64,000 bases of DNA. Origin: Isosphaeraceae bacterium. Lineage in GTDB: Bacteria > Planctomycetota > Planctomycetia > Isosphaerales > Isosphaeraceae. Shown piece after piece: positions 1 to 7,874 of this stretch (the first letter of the stretch is position 1; each line of letters opens with the position of its first letter). The notes under the pieces were generated by a model, which was given only the letters and a program-made list of their open reading frames with translations, was not told the DNA's origin and ran no database searches. The stretch is taken from the NCBI GenBank assembly GCA_026004735.1, contig BPJS01000001.1, positions 3,173,641 through 3,237,640 of the forward strand, written 5' to 3'. Made by a program: the position numbers and the translations under genes.

Positions 1-522
1 CCTCGTGCTTCCAGGCGAGATTCGTGTCGTAGGGCATGACGAAGACGGTGCCGTCCGTCGCCGGGAAGTCGCGCCGCGTCTTCGAACCAGGGAGCGTCAG
101 CCGGAACACGCGAGTTTGCCCGAGCGAGACCGTGACGATCGGGGCGCCCACGACCATGCGTTTGATGCTGTCGTTGTGCGGGCCGATGTAGTGGCCGAGC
201 GTGCCGTCGTACCAGTTGAGCAGGAGCCCGTTGAGCCGCCCGTGGAACGACGCCTTAGCCCAGGCGAGGAGCGGCTCTAGGGGCGGCGGGACGGGCAGTG
301 ACTCGCTCAGGCGCCCCGAGAAGCGGTAGTCCCGGCCGTAGGCCCGCTGCCAGCGGGGCAGCTTCACGAGGCGGCCGTGCATCGTGATCTCCTGGTATTC
401 CTCGGGGAGGAGCGACCAGAGCCGCACGAAGCCCTCCGCGTCCACGGCGAGGTGTGCGGGGAGCCTCCCGAGTAGAACGCGTGCTCGCCGTCCAGGTCGT
501 GACGCTCGAAGCTGTCGATCAT
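1..522 (-). pseudogene. AlkB-like 2OG-Fe(II) dioxygenase, frameshifted and cut by window edge
   Basis: The minus strand encodes a protein very like the AlkB family of 2-oxoglutarate/Fe(II) DNA and RNA demethylases. Seen in sequence: an N-terminus MIDSFERHDLDGEHAFY, then after a frame change GRLPAHLAVDAEGFVRLW, PEEYQEITMHGRLVKLP, LLNWYDGTLGHYIGPHNDS (iron-binding H-x-D) and GTVFVMPYDTNLAWKHE before the window ends. The join needs one missing base near position 471-472 (FY|GRLP). The start ATG (522-520) overlaps the stop of the abiEii-like gene as ATGA, so it is the third gene of that operon. The second iron His and the 2OG-binding Arg lie beyond position 1. The frameshift may be real decay or a sequencing indel. 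Confidence 0.8.
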
Positions 523-1448
523 CGCCCCTCCCCCGGGAGCTGCTTGCCCCACCCCGACTCAGGCACCCAAGAGCGTGTGAACGGCTCGCCGCTTGATGCG
601 TGATCGAGCGGCGGGAGGAGGAACACGGAGAGCCTCCTCAGCACCTCCTCAAGTTCCCCCGCGGCATAGAGCCCGCTCCTGTTGATGAACGCATGCCACT
701 GCTTCATCTTCGACTCCTCTCGGGCGAAGGCGTCGGTCAAGCCTATGGGCATCCCCTTCGGGAACGCGGTCGAGCGTCGTTCGAAGGTGTTCGTGATCGC
801 CCGTGAGAGGAGCTCCCCCTCGAACGGGAACGTGTTGGCCATGACGAAGAGGTCGTAGAAGTCCTTCATACGGGAGTTTGCGAGTCCGAGCTTCACCAAG
901 GCCTCGAGCTTCTCGGCGACGACCGTCTCCCTGGGATACGCGCGGAGCCTCGGTGCATCCATGTCGAGGATCGTCGGGAAGTCGACCTCCTCGGCGGGCG
1001 GCGTGACGGCGTCCCCGAAGCCAACGTCAACCTGGAGGTCGATGCGCGCCTGCCCGAGCTTAGCCTCGATCCGCGCCCGCTGCCCGCCGTACTCCTGGTC
1101 CTCGCGGATGGGATCGACCGTGACCGACTCCGCGTCGAATCGGAGCCCGTCATCGGAGACCTCCACGCGGCACACCTCTGCGAGGACTCGCCTCAGGCGC
1201 TCGCCGCCCGGGTCGCCGTAGCCGAGTAGGTCGAGGTCACGCGTCGGCCGGTGGAGCTCCCCGGTCCAGAGGGCGAATAGCATCGCGCCCTTCAGCACGA
1301 AGGCGTCGCGGTGCCCGGACGCCGACAGCCGGAACAGCAGCCGCTCGACGGCGTAGCGGGTCAGGAGCCGCTGAAAGTCCTCGCCGGTCTTCCGGCTCAT
1401 GTTCAGGAGCCGCTCCTTGACCGAGGCGGCGACATTCTTCCTCGTCAT
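519..1448 (-). CDS. AbiEii/AbiGii-family nucleotidyltransferase toxin
   Basis: Protein of 309 aa, usual for the AbiEii toxin half of type IV toxin-antitoxin and abortive infection systems. The family is a DNA-polymerase-beta-type nucleotidyltransferase. Visible motifs are VLKGAMLFALW followed by RPTRDLDLLG (the metal-binding D-x-D) and, further on, RETVVAEKLEALVKLG and SRMKDFYDLFVM, all typical of the family. The ATG at 1448 overlaps the upstream antitoxin stop (ATGA), giving a translationally coupled pair. The gene in turn overlaps the alkB-like gene at its 3' end. A long in-frame extension upstream of 1448 is antisense to nothing useful and was not used. Intact as read. Confidence 0.88.
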   Translation of the reverse strand: MTRKNVAASVKERLLNMSRKTGEDFQRLLTRYAVERLLFRLSASGHRDAFVLKGAMLFALWTGELHRPTRDLDLLGYGDPGGERLRRVLAEVCRVEVSDDGLRFDAESVTVDPIREDQEYGGQRARIEAKLGQARIDLQVDVGFGDAVTPPAEEVDFPTILDMDAPRLRAYPRETVVAEKLEALVKLGLANSRMKDFYDLFVMANTFPFEGELLSRAITNTFERRSTAFPKGMPIGLTDAFAREESKMKQWHAFINRSGLYAAGELEEVLRRLSVFLLPPLDHASSGEPFTRSWVPESGWGKQLPGEGR

Positions 1449-2050
1449 GCGAGCGACTCGAGGTACGGCCGCATGACGTTCTCCATGCGGCAGATCTTCG
1501 CGGCGTGCCAGAGCTCGTCCATCGTGGCCTTCCGCTGCTTCCAGCAGTCTCGGAGCGCCTCGAGGGCCACGTCGAGCCCTATCTTGTTCCGGTACTTGAA
1601 CGCATCGGCGACGGTCTTGGCCGGTGAGTACACCTTCACCGCCACGTTCTCGAGCTCGTGCACGTGGACCAGCTCGGTGAGGGCGGGCCCCGAGAAACGC
1701 ACCACCTTGAGCCTCGGCGTATTGACCCTCGGCGTCCAGGCCTTGTTCGGGAGCGCAAGCCACACCTCCCTCGGGGACTGGGTCGTCATCCCGTGGAAGC
1801 GGAGAGCCGAGAGCAGGCACACGACGCCGACCGGGACGAGCTTCTGGGCCTCGACCAGGCTGTGGTGCTCGCCGACGTCGGCCTCGGGCGAGGCGTAGAG
1901 CCCGCGGGCCACCCGGTCGGCGAGCCCCCGCCGGTAGAGGCGGTCCAGGTAGTCGGCGGGTATGCCTCGCTCGGTGAGATCGCGTGGACGGAGCGTCCCT
2001 CTACGCCTCAGGAGCTCCAGGGCAGCGTCGAACTTGGTGACGTCCTCCAT
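1445..2050 (-). CDS. AbiEi-family antitoxin/transcriptional regulator
   Basis: A 201-aa protein with an N-terminal winged-helix-like segment (GTLRPRDLTERGIPADYLDR, RRGLADRVARGLYASP) and a C-terminal domain containing ALRFHGMTTQSPREVWLALP and VYSPAKTVADAFKYRNKIG. This is the architecture of AbiEi antitoxins, which neutralise AbiEii and repress their own promoter. It is first in the operon and is followed by abiEii with an ATGA overlap. A sigma70-like promoter and an 11-bp inverted repeat lie 18 to 70 bp upstream, as expected for autoregulation. The ATG at 2050 fits the predicted transcript start near 2083. Confidence 0.88.
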   Translation of the reverse strand: MEDVTKFDAALELLRRRGTLRPRDLTERGIPADYLDRLYRRGLADRVARGLYASPEADVGEHHSLVEAQKLVPVGVVCLLSALRFHGMTTQSPREVWLALPNKAWTPRVNTPRLKVVRFSGPALTELVHVHELENVAVKVYSPAKTVADAFKYRNKIGLDVALEALRDCWKQRKATMDELWHAAKICRMENVMRPYLESLA

Positions 2051-2057
2051 TGCAACG

Positions 2058-2091
2058 ATTCCTAGGTAGTGATCCCTATGTACCTAGGAAT
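2058..2091. promoter_or_regulatory. Inverted-repeat operator, probable AbiEi binding site
   Basis: Perfect 11-bp arms ATTCCTAGGTA (2058-2068) and TACCTAGGAAT (2081-2091) are separated by 12 bp. The distal arm overlaps the -10 hexamer and the rest covers the transcript start. AbiEi proteins are known to bind inverted repeats in their own promoter, so binding here would repress the operon. Each arm also contains the palindrome CCTAGG. Confidence 0.65.
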
Positions 2092-2118
2092 TATCGCACG
2101 ATGTGCCGGCCGGCTCAA
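2090..2118 (-). promoter_or_regulatory. Promoter of the abiE operon
   Basis: On the minus strand TTGAGC (2118-2113) and GATAAT (2095-2090) are separated by exactly 17 bp, a good sigma70-type arrangement. The predicted start lies near 2083, about 33 nt before the antitoxin ATG at 2050. Confidence 0.6.
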
Positions 2119-2511
2119 GGCAAATCGCCTCGGGTCCGCCTCGAGCAGGCCGGTAGAGAATGCAGAAACCTCCTGGTCTCTTGGAGGTTCTTGCAGCGGT
2201 GACGCGATCCCGCCCGCTCCGCGGAGGCAAGGGCGTGCCGATCTGACGATCGGTCCGCTCCGATCCTCTCCGCCACTGCCCTTGCGACCGCTCCGCTACC
2301 CCGCAGGCGGCTCGAAACGGAGGCCCTTTCTCGTCACGGCCTGCCGGCCGTGCTCAGTCCTCGTTTTTCGTCAGGTGGGGGGACCGGGCTTCTCAAGGAG
2401 GGCGAAGAAGCCCGGTCCCCCCACCCGCCGAAAAAGCGTGGTGGTGGCGGGGTGAAACGGAAACTGCCGCACGCGAGGGACCACCGCGGCACGCAACAAA
2501 GGAGAAACAAC
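2092..2511. other. Divergent intergenic region between abiE and the DUF6573-like operon
   Basis: About 420 bp with no supported gene. It holds the abiE promoter at the left, a long hairpin at 2364-2435 and, at the right end, a clear AAAGGAG ribosome binding site (2498-2504) before the ATG at 2512. Short open frames here lack codon bias or a start signal. Confidence 0.6.
2364..2435. repeat. Long perfect inverted repeat (20-bp stem, 12-nt loop, extended by a 7-bp outer stem)
   Basis: Arms 2374-2393 and 2406-2425 are perfectly complementary over 20 bp, starting GGTGGGGGGACC. After a 3-nt mismatch on each side the outer bases TTTTTCG (2364-2370) and CGAAAAA (2429-2435) also pair. There is no T-tract downstream of the stem on either strand, because the T and A runs are part of the stem, so it is not a standard intrinsic terminator. 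It sits between divergent operons. Confidence 0.85.
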
Positions 2512-3144
2512 ATGGTCGCCATCTATCACTGGGTCATCGACGGCGATGCCCCGTTCGACGCCATCACCGAGGTCCTCGAGTACCTCTGGGACGCGGAGCT
2601 CACGGACTACGAGAACCGTCCCCGCGACGGGCACATCTTCGAGCACCTCGTGAAACTCGCGAATTGGCTCAACAGTGGGGTCAGTTGCTCGCCGCACGAC
2701 TACGTCGACGCACGAAAGGCCGGCCTCTCGGGGGGCTGGCGGACATCGGCCACCTACGAGAGACCGGATGGCCGGCCCAAGCCGGGGGAGGACGAGCATA
2801 GAGAGAGGCGTACCGCGTTCTTGGCCGGGGGGACGCTCGACGTGTCCGAGGCCGCCAAGGAAGCAGGATTCACCTGCCCGGTCGCGGTCACGGCCTGCGT
2901 CTATGAGCACCTCATCGCACACGACTGGGCGTTCGACTTCGGGAGCGAAGAGAAAAGCCTCGCCCATGTCCTCCGCGTCGTGGCCGACGCCTACGCGAAG
3001 GAGGGTCGCGACGTCTACACGTGGCTCTACGCCGTCGGGGGCCAGGGCGAGCCGCAGGTCTTCAATCTCAAGGCCCTCCACCGCCGCGAGGCGGGCCGCA
3101 TCGCGGGCCTCACGATCATGATGTCCTGGGAGGAGGACGTATGA
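2512..3144 (+). CDS. DUF6573-like protein with N-terminal extension
   Basis: A 210-aa protein of unknown function. The second half carries the segment LDVSEAAKEAGFTCPVAVT followed by a Tyr/Trp-rich stretch ending in GLTIMMSWEED. The next gene has the matching segment VDISKTAREAGFVFPVAVT, so the two are paralogues of the family I know as DUF6573, small proteins common on plasmids and islands. The first 100 residues (with YHWVIDGDAPFDAITEVLEY and HIFEHLVKLANWL) are absent from the shorter neighbour. The ATG at 2512 has an AAAGGAG site 7 nt upstream. The stop overlaps the next start as ATGA. Function unknown; cytoplasmic, no signal peptide. Confidence 0.65.
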   Translation: MVAIYHWVIDGDAPFDAITEVLEYLWDAELTDYENRPRDGHIFEHLVKLANWLNSGVSCSPHDYVDARKAGLSGGWRTSATYERPDGRPKPGEDEHRERRTAFLAGGTLDVSEAAKEAGFTCPVAVTACVYEHLIAHDWAFDFGSEEKSLAHVLRVVADAYAKEGRDVYTWLYAVGGQGEPQVFNLKALHRREAGRIAGLTIMMSWEEDV

Positions 3145-3503
3145 CGCACGGCAGAGAACTCTTGATTCACGCCTACAGCCGGGAGCAGGCCATCGCAGAC
3201 GGCGTGCTCGTCGACATCTCGAAGACCGCCCGGGAGGCCGGTTTCGTCTTCCCGGTCGCCGTGACGTGCGGCGTCTGGGCCGAATGCGTCTGCGGGCAGG
3301 ACGAGGCCGGGAGGCTCCGGGACCTGCTCGTGACGCTCAGGCTCGCGATACGCCAGGCCGGGGACGGGCACCGGGTCGATTTCTCGGTGCGAGTCCGTAG
3401 CGACGATTCACCCGAGTTACCGTCGGTGCGGCTCTACGCGGTGTGCGGGCCGGGCGACGACGGTGAGCCCGTCGTCACGATCATGCTGCCGCACGAGGAT
3501 TAG
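3141..3503 (+). CDS. DUF6573-family protein
   Basis: A 120-aa protein beginning MTHGRELLIHAYSREQAI, then DGVLVDISKTAREAGFVFP and a C-terminal strand-rich part ending VVTIMLPHED. This is the standard DUF6573 length and pattern, common in plasmid and integrative-element backbones and without a known activity. It starts within the stop of the upstream paralogue (ATGA at 3141), so the two are translated together. Family assignment is from memory of the motif; no function is proposed. Confidence 0.65.
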   Translation: MTHGRELLIHAYSREQAIADGVLVDISKTAREAGFVFPVAVTCGVWAECVCGQDEAGRLRDLLVTLRLAIRQAGDGHRVDFSVRVRSDDSPELPSVRLYAVCGPGDDGEPVVTIMLPHED

Positions 3504-3566
3504 GAAACATCGCCGAGGGGGTTGGAGCCCCTCGGCCGCTTGATATCGCAACCAGGAAGGTAACCC

Positions 3567-4042
3567 ATGATTACGCTCAAGACGCTCGAACGTACACCAC
3601 ACCTCGCCGAATTCAAAGTGACCTACAAGCGAACGAGGAGGAAGGACTCGCGACAGGCGGAGATGCCGTGGGTGCTCACGACGGCCGTGAAGGCCGAGGA
3701 GTACCTCCGCACGCTCTGGGACCAAGGCACCATCGACCTCAGGGAGGAGTTCGTCGTGCTCTGCCTCGACGCCTCGCTCACCGTGCTCGGGTGGGTGAGG
3801 CTCCACACGGGAGGGCTCGACTCCTCCACCGTCGACACGCGGCTCGTCTTCGCCGTGGCCCTTAAGACGGCGAGTGCCGCCGTCGTCGTGGCCCACAACC
3901 ACCCCTCGGGTAACGTCGAGTTGACGCGGAGGCTCGCCGGGGGGCGAGGCTTCTGGGGCTTCACTTCCTCGACCACATCATCGTGGGCCGCGACCGGGCG
4001 TACAGCTTCGCCGGGGCGGGGAGGCTTGCAGGGGGCGGGTAA
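3567..4042 (+). pseudogene. Degraded RadC-like JAB/MPN-domain gene
   Basis: The 5' part in frame from 3567 gives LREEFVVLCLDASLTVLGWV, VFAVALKTASAAVVVAHNHPSGN, the JAMM metal motif of RadC-type proteins. Immediately after HPSGN the usual segment carrying the catalytic Ser-x-x-Asp is missing (it reads NVELTRRLAGG). The frame then changes around 3937-3955, and LGLHFLDHIIVGRDRAYSFAG continues in another frame to a TAA at 4040-4042. The gene therefore has an internal deletion plus a frameshift and cannot make the metal site. RadC-like genes are frequent passengers on plasmids and ICEs. The upstream start and spacing (AGGAAGG before the ATG) are intact. Confidence 0.75.
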
Positions 4043-4931
4043 CTCTCGGGCGGGTCGGCCGCGGGGTGCGGCCGACCTCTTCCCTCGCAGAACCGGCACT
4101 AGGTGACCGGTGCCACACTCCTGCACTGGCCTTCGACTCCTCGCCCGCAAGCGTGGCGGTCCTCGAATCGCTCGTGCGACTGCCGGAGGACAACGGCAGC
4201 GTGACGACCTACTCGTAGCGATCGAGCATCGCGGTCGCCTCGTACTTGTTTTCGAGCCCGGTGCTCGCCTTGTGCCCTGAGATACTCAGATCCCCTCCTT
4301 GGGGGACGGCGTCCAAGAGGCAACGAGGATCGGCGACGCGGCGAATCCTCAAGTTGTTGGCCCAGTCGATCCTGTCGCCGATGCGCAGGCTGGCGGCTCC
4401 TTCGCACGCTTACTGCGTCTCTGTATTGAGACCTCCGCTGCAGGGTGCGAGGGTTGACATCGGTGACCTCGAGGTGAGCACCGCCCCGCGCGTACCGCTC
4501 GACGCACGTCACGCCGAGGCGCGACCGTAGCGGGGCCTCCGCTCGCTGCCCAACGTCTTCGGGGGCCGCCTGGCGGTCGGAGCGAACGGCGAGCGTCGCG
4601 AATCCCTGGGGATCCTGGCTGACTTGGGTGCCAAGGAGTCGGAGATCCCCCGATCCCGCCATCTTGAGGGCTCACCCCGGCGCGCCATGCCGCGGTGCCC
4701 TTGGAAAAGGGTCATGACCGCAACGTCGAGGTGTTCGAAGGCCTCCGATCGGTCGATGGACCCGTCCCCGTCCCGGCCGTAGCGCACCAGATACCCCGCA
4801 TCGAACCCTCGCCGGTAAGGTGTCCGGGTCGTCCTCGCTGGCATTAACCGCACACCCACCTCGAGGTCCGGATCCGCAGATCCTCCCGAGGAGTAACCAG
4901 TTACAATGGAGGATCGGGGAGGAGGAGGGCC
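4043..4931. other. Gene-poor decayed stretch
   Basis: About 890 bp with no intact supported gene. A short plus-strand frame about 4122-4217 (encoding FDSSPASVAVLESLVRLPED and a TAG stop) has island-like codon use and could be the 3' remnant of a lost gene. On the minus strand a frame from about 4842 gives GFDAGYLVRYGRDGDGSID, also possibly a remnant. Neither has a recognisable family. The long open minus frame spanning this region and the next gene is an antisense shadow. Confidence 0.4.
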
Positions 4932-6005
4932 GTGGCCGGACGCTCGAGGCGTAGTCCGATCTACCCGTCGCCGCACGCCATCTTCGACGTGGCCGGTTGG
5001 GCGTCGGACCGCCGCGTGCCCCAAGTCTGGGCCGACCCGACGAGCGACGGAAGCCGGGTGGCCGAGCAGCTCGGCATCAAGCAGGACGCGGCCTCCGCCT
5101 ACAGCCTGGCGATGGGCGAGAAGATCCTCGAGAAGCTCCCGGAAGTCGTGGGCGGGCTGACCGCCCAGGCCAATCCCAGCCTGGGCGAGCCCTTGAAATG
5201 GGAGCTGCACCGGGGCGAGATCGGGCGGATCCTGGAGCATTTCCTCAGGCCGGCCGCGGCCCTGCCCGTCATGTTCTGGACGCACAGCGTGTGCTGGACC
5301 GACCGCTGCACGACCCGCATCAACCTGGGCGGCGAGGTCGAGGTGAGCAACTTCGACCACCGGGAGTACGGGCCGACGGAGCCGGTCCGGCTCCGTTTCG
5401 ACTACTGGCGACGCCCGGGGCGGAATTGGGCCGGCACCGTCAGGCCGAGGAATTACGTGGAAGTCCGGCCGCAGTGGCTCAGGTGGGCCGTACCCGCCGG
5501 CATGGCAACCTGGAACCCGCGTTTCGTCCGATATTGGGAGGACTCGGAGGTTGTCCTGGGCCTGGACGTCGGCACCGGCGTCCATCGAGAGCGGCTGGGA
5601 GCGGCGGCGCTCTCGATGGAGTACGAGGTGTTCCTCAAACGTGGGCTGGTGCCGGCCCTCGACGGCAGGATGTTCGGCCTCTGGAGGGACCCGGACACCG
5701 GCCTCTTGCGTGCCCTCCCCGTCGGGATGGCTTCCGCCCGCCCTGCCGGCGTCCGGCCGGGGCGACTCATCGACGGGGTCGGGGTCTGGGACGTTCAGAT
5801 CCTCAAGGCCCAGCGGTTCTTCATGCGGCCCGGAGCGACCAACCGGGACGACGTCCTCTACGATGAGCTCACGATCAACTTCGATCGGACGACCTCGCGG
5901 GTCATCTTCATCGGCGTGTTGCATGATCGTGTCGGGTACCTCGGTGACGGGTCGTTCGGACGCTCGGCCCACGCGCGGGTGCTCTCCCGGATCCTCGGGA
6001 CGTGA
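4932..6005 (+). CDS. Unrecognised 357-aa island protein
   Basis: Starts at a GTG (4932) with GGAGGAGG 5 nt upstream. I recognise no family. The protein is soluble-looking and Trp/Arg-rich, with a helical first third (GWASDRRVPQVWAD, AYSLAMGEKILEKLPEVVGG) and a strand-rich remainder (TRINLGGEVEVSNFDHREYG, WAGTVRPRNYVEVRPQWLRW, TSRVIFIGVLHDRVGYLG). Two cysteines sit close together in HSVCWTDRCTTR. Codon use matches the island. The next gene starts 15 nt after its stop, so the two are probably co-transcribed. No signal peptide or membrane segment. Coding status is supported by length, codon bias and the ribosome binding site. Confidence 0.6.
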   Translation: MAGRSRRSPIYPSPHAIFDVAGWASDRRVPQVWADPTSDGSRVAEQLGIKQDAASAYSLAMGEKILEKLPEVVGGLTAQANPSLGEPLKWELHRGEIGRILEHFLRPAAALPVMFWTHSVCWTDRCTTRINLGGEVEVSNFDHREYGPTEPVRLRFDYWRRPGRNWAGTVRPRNYVEVRPQWLRWAVPAGMATWNPRFVRYWEDSEVVLGLDVGTGVHRERLGAAALSMEYEVFLKRGLVPALDGRMFGLWRDPDTGLLRALPVGMASARPAGVRPGRLIDGVGVWDVQILKAQRFFMRPGATNRDDVLYDELTINFDRTTSRVIFIGVLHDRVGYLGDGSFGRSAHARVLSRILGT

Positions 6006-6020
6006 CGAGAAGGGGTGTCG

Positions 6021-7208
6021 ATGGGGTCGCGAAAGAGTTCGCCGGGCATGGCGAGTTCGGCCGGTGTCCCGGCGGCGCGGGGGCGGTCGATGGGGGCGGT
6101 TCGGCTCGTGCTGACGGGGCGGGGCCGTCTGAGCGTTGCGGAGCTAGATCCCGACAGCGCCGCGAGCAAGCAGCTCGCCCTGATCGTGCGGCAGCAGGTC
6201 CTCGGGTCCGGGCGGATCGACCAGGGCGCCCTGCGTGGCGCGGTCGGACCGGTCAAGGAGATTGTGCTGGTCGCGGAGGAGGATAATCGTCTCGGCTTCC
6301 CCGTCGACGGCATGATTCGGCTCCTGGGCGAGTTCGCCGCCGATCCGTCGCGTCTAACGGACGCGGGCTGGCACTCCGTCGCGGCCAGTTTGCTAAAGCC
6401 TGAGAGTGTATGCGACCCTGGGCTCGTATCGACGGGGAAGGAGGAGCAAGCGCGGGTGATCGCCTTGCGGCGGAAGGCGGTGGGACTCGGACGTGGAGAG
6501 GAGCAACAAGCGGCCCGGGCGGAAGGGCAAGGGCCAGGAGCCGAGGAGGCTTGGTCGGGACAGCTCAGGGTCCCCGATCTGCCGGCGCGGATCGTCGCCC
6601 CGCTGGGAGAGATCGCCGGGGCGCTGGAAGAGATCAGCGAACTCACCGTGCCCGACGTCAGCCGGCTGCGTCGGCTGCTGGACCGGATCGGGGGCGCGCT
6701 GTCCGAGGTCGTCCGCCCGTTGTACGGCGCGGCCGCCCAAGACGAAGGCACGTCGATGAAACTCGTCGAAGTCCGGATGGCGGGCGATCCGGCGTCGGGC
6801 CCCAGCCATGCCGAGGTCGAGCCGGCGGCAAATCAGGGGCGCGGGCGCGCGACCCCGCTCCCCTGCGAGGGGCATCCCGTCATCGAGAGCCTCGCGGGCC
6901 TGTGGGACCAGAGGAAGTCGCTGCCCCCCGCCCGATTCGCTCATCGTTTCCAGGTGATCTTGGACCAATTCCATCGGCAGGGGACGCTCGGCTCGTTCGA
7001 GCTGAACGACGCCGCGGTCCGGTGGATCAACCAGCTCGCCGCCAAGAACGACGTCAAGCTGATGCTCAATGGCGAGATCGCGGTTCGGCTCCGCTGTGCC
7101 AAGCGCGGGGACGGCTACTTCCAGCCCCGGCGAGCTAAGCGTGGAGGCCGACCGGTCCCGAAAGCAGGATCGAAGCAGTTCCCTTTGCTCCGGGCCATCC
7201 CGGTCTGA
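6021..7208 (+). CDS. Unrecognised 395-aa island protein
   Basis: ATG at 6021 preceded by AGAAGGGG; a GTG 6 nt earlier is also possible but too close to that site. No family recognised. The middle is charged and low-complexity (RGEEQQAARAEGQGPGAEEA), followed by a likely helical hairpin (GEIAGALEEISELTVPDVSR, LRRLLDRIGGALSEVVRPLY) and a compact C-terminal part (IESLAGLWDQRKSLPPARFA, HRFQVILDQFHRQGTLGSFE) ending in a basic tail. Directly downstream of the 357-aa gene and likely in its operon. Cytoplasmic by appearance. Confidence 0.5.
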   Translation: MGSRKSSPGMASSAGVPAARGRSMGAVRLVLTGRGRLSVAELDPDSAASKQLALIVRQQVLGSGRIDQGALRGAVGPVKEIVLVAEEDNRLGFPVDGMIRLLGEFAADPSRLTDAGWHSVAASLLKPESVCDPGLVSTGKEEQARVIALRRKAVGLGRGEEQQAARAEGQGPGAEEAWSGQLRVPDLPARIVAPLGEIAGALEEISELTVPDVSRLRRLLDRIGGALSEVVRPLYGAAAQDEGTSMKLVEVRMAGDPASGPSHAEVEPAANQGRGRATPLPCEGHPVIESLAGLWDQRKSLPPARFAHRFQVILDQFHRQGTLGSFELNDAAVRWINQLAAKNDVKLMLNGEIAVRLRCAKRGDGYFQPRRAKRGGRPVPKAGSKQFPLLRAIPV

Positions 7209-7487
7209 TCGCTCGCAGCAAGCGTGGGCGATGTCATAAAACGCCTAAAGTCGCTCGGACTTGTCTAATCCGGCTGCGGCCGAGTGGCGGGTCCTCCACC
7301 GCAATCTCCGACGGGATTTCACCTGATTGTGACCCTCATGGAGACCACAATAAGTTTGTAGTCCTCATGAGGGCTACAGGCCCCGTCTCCTGCCGGTACC
7401 CCGGGGCCTCGCCGTCCTGCAGCTCCGCGCGGAGCTGGCAATCTGGCCGCATCCGGCATGTGCCGGAGTTATCGAGGAGATTGCTTC
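7209..7487. other. Intergenic, no gene seen
   Basis: About 280 bp, locally lower in GC around 7325-7370 (ACCACAATAAGTTTGTAGTC), which could hold a promoter for the next gene. A repeated CTCATG(A/G)AG lies at 7336 and 7365. I see no convincing -35/-10 pair. Confidence 0.35.
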
Positions 7488-7874
7488 ATGCGAGAGGAAC
7501 CGCGGAAGCGGACGGAGGAGCCGTCGGTATGTCGCTGTTCGATGCACGACGGCGCGCACGCGATGTTCACGATCTTCCTGCCCAACGCCGCCTGGGAGGT
7601 CGCCGGGATCCGAAGGGCGATCGAGGAACTGGTGGAGGTGACCGGCTCGACCGGCTACAGGCTGATCCCGCCTTCGACCGGGGGCTGGTACAGCGCCGAG
7701 GCTTGGTCGCTGTGCCCGGTCCATCCCCTCCAGATCGTCGCACCCGACACGGAGGAGACGTTCGACCGGTTCGTCTCATTCACGCGTCGGCTCGCTCGGC
7801 TCCTGGGTCAGAGCTGGATCTACGCCCTGCGCATGCCGGTGCGCGTGGCTGATCACCGCGTCCAGGAGGAGTGA
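7488..7874 (+). CDS. Unrecognised 128-aa island protein
   Basis: ATG at 7488 after GAGGAGATTGCTTC, a good ribosome binding site. The protein begins with a basic segment containing a C-x-C (VCRCSMHDGAHAMFTIFLP) and continues into a compact alpha/beta region (WEVAGIRRAIEELVEVTGST, RFVSFTRRLARLLGQSWIYA). No known domain recognised. It stands alone between two non-coding stretches. Codon use is island-like. Confidence 0.5.
   Translation: MREEPRKRTEEPSVCRCSMHDGAHAMFTIFLPNAAWEVAGIRRAIEELVEVTGSTGYRLIPPSTGGWYSAEAWSLCPVHPLQIVAPDTEETFDRFVSFTRRLARLLGQSWIYALRMPVRVADHRVQEE

Noticed and set aside
4509..5972. 487-codon open frame on the minus strand
   Set aside because: Antisense to the 357-aa gene; no start signal or family, typical shadow in high-GC DNA.
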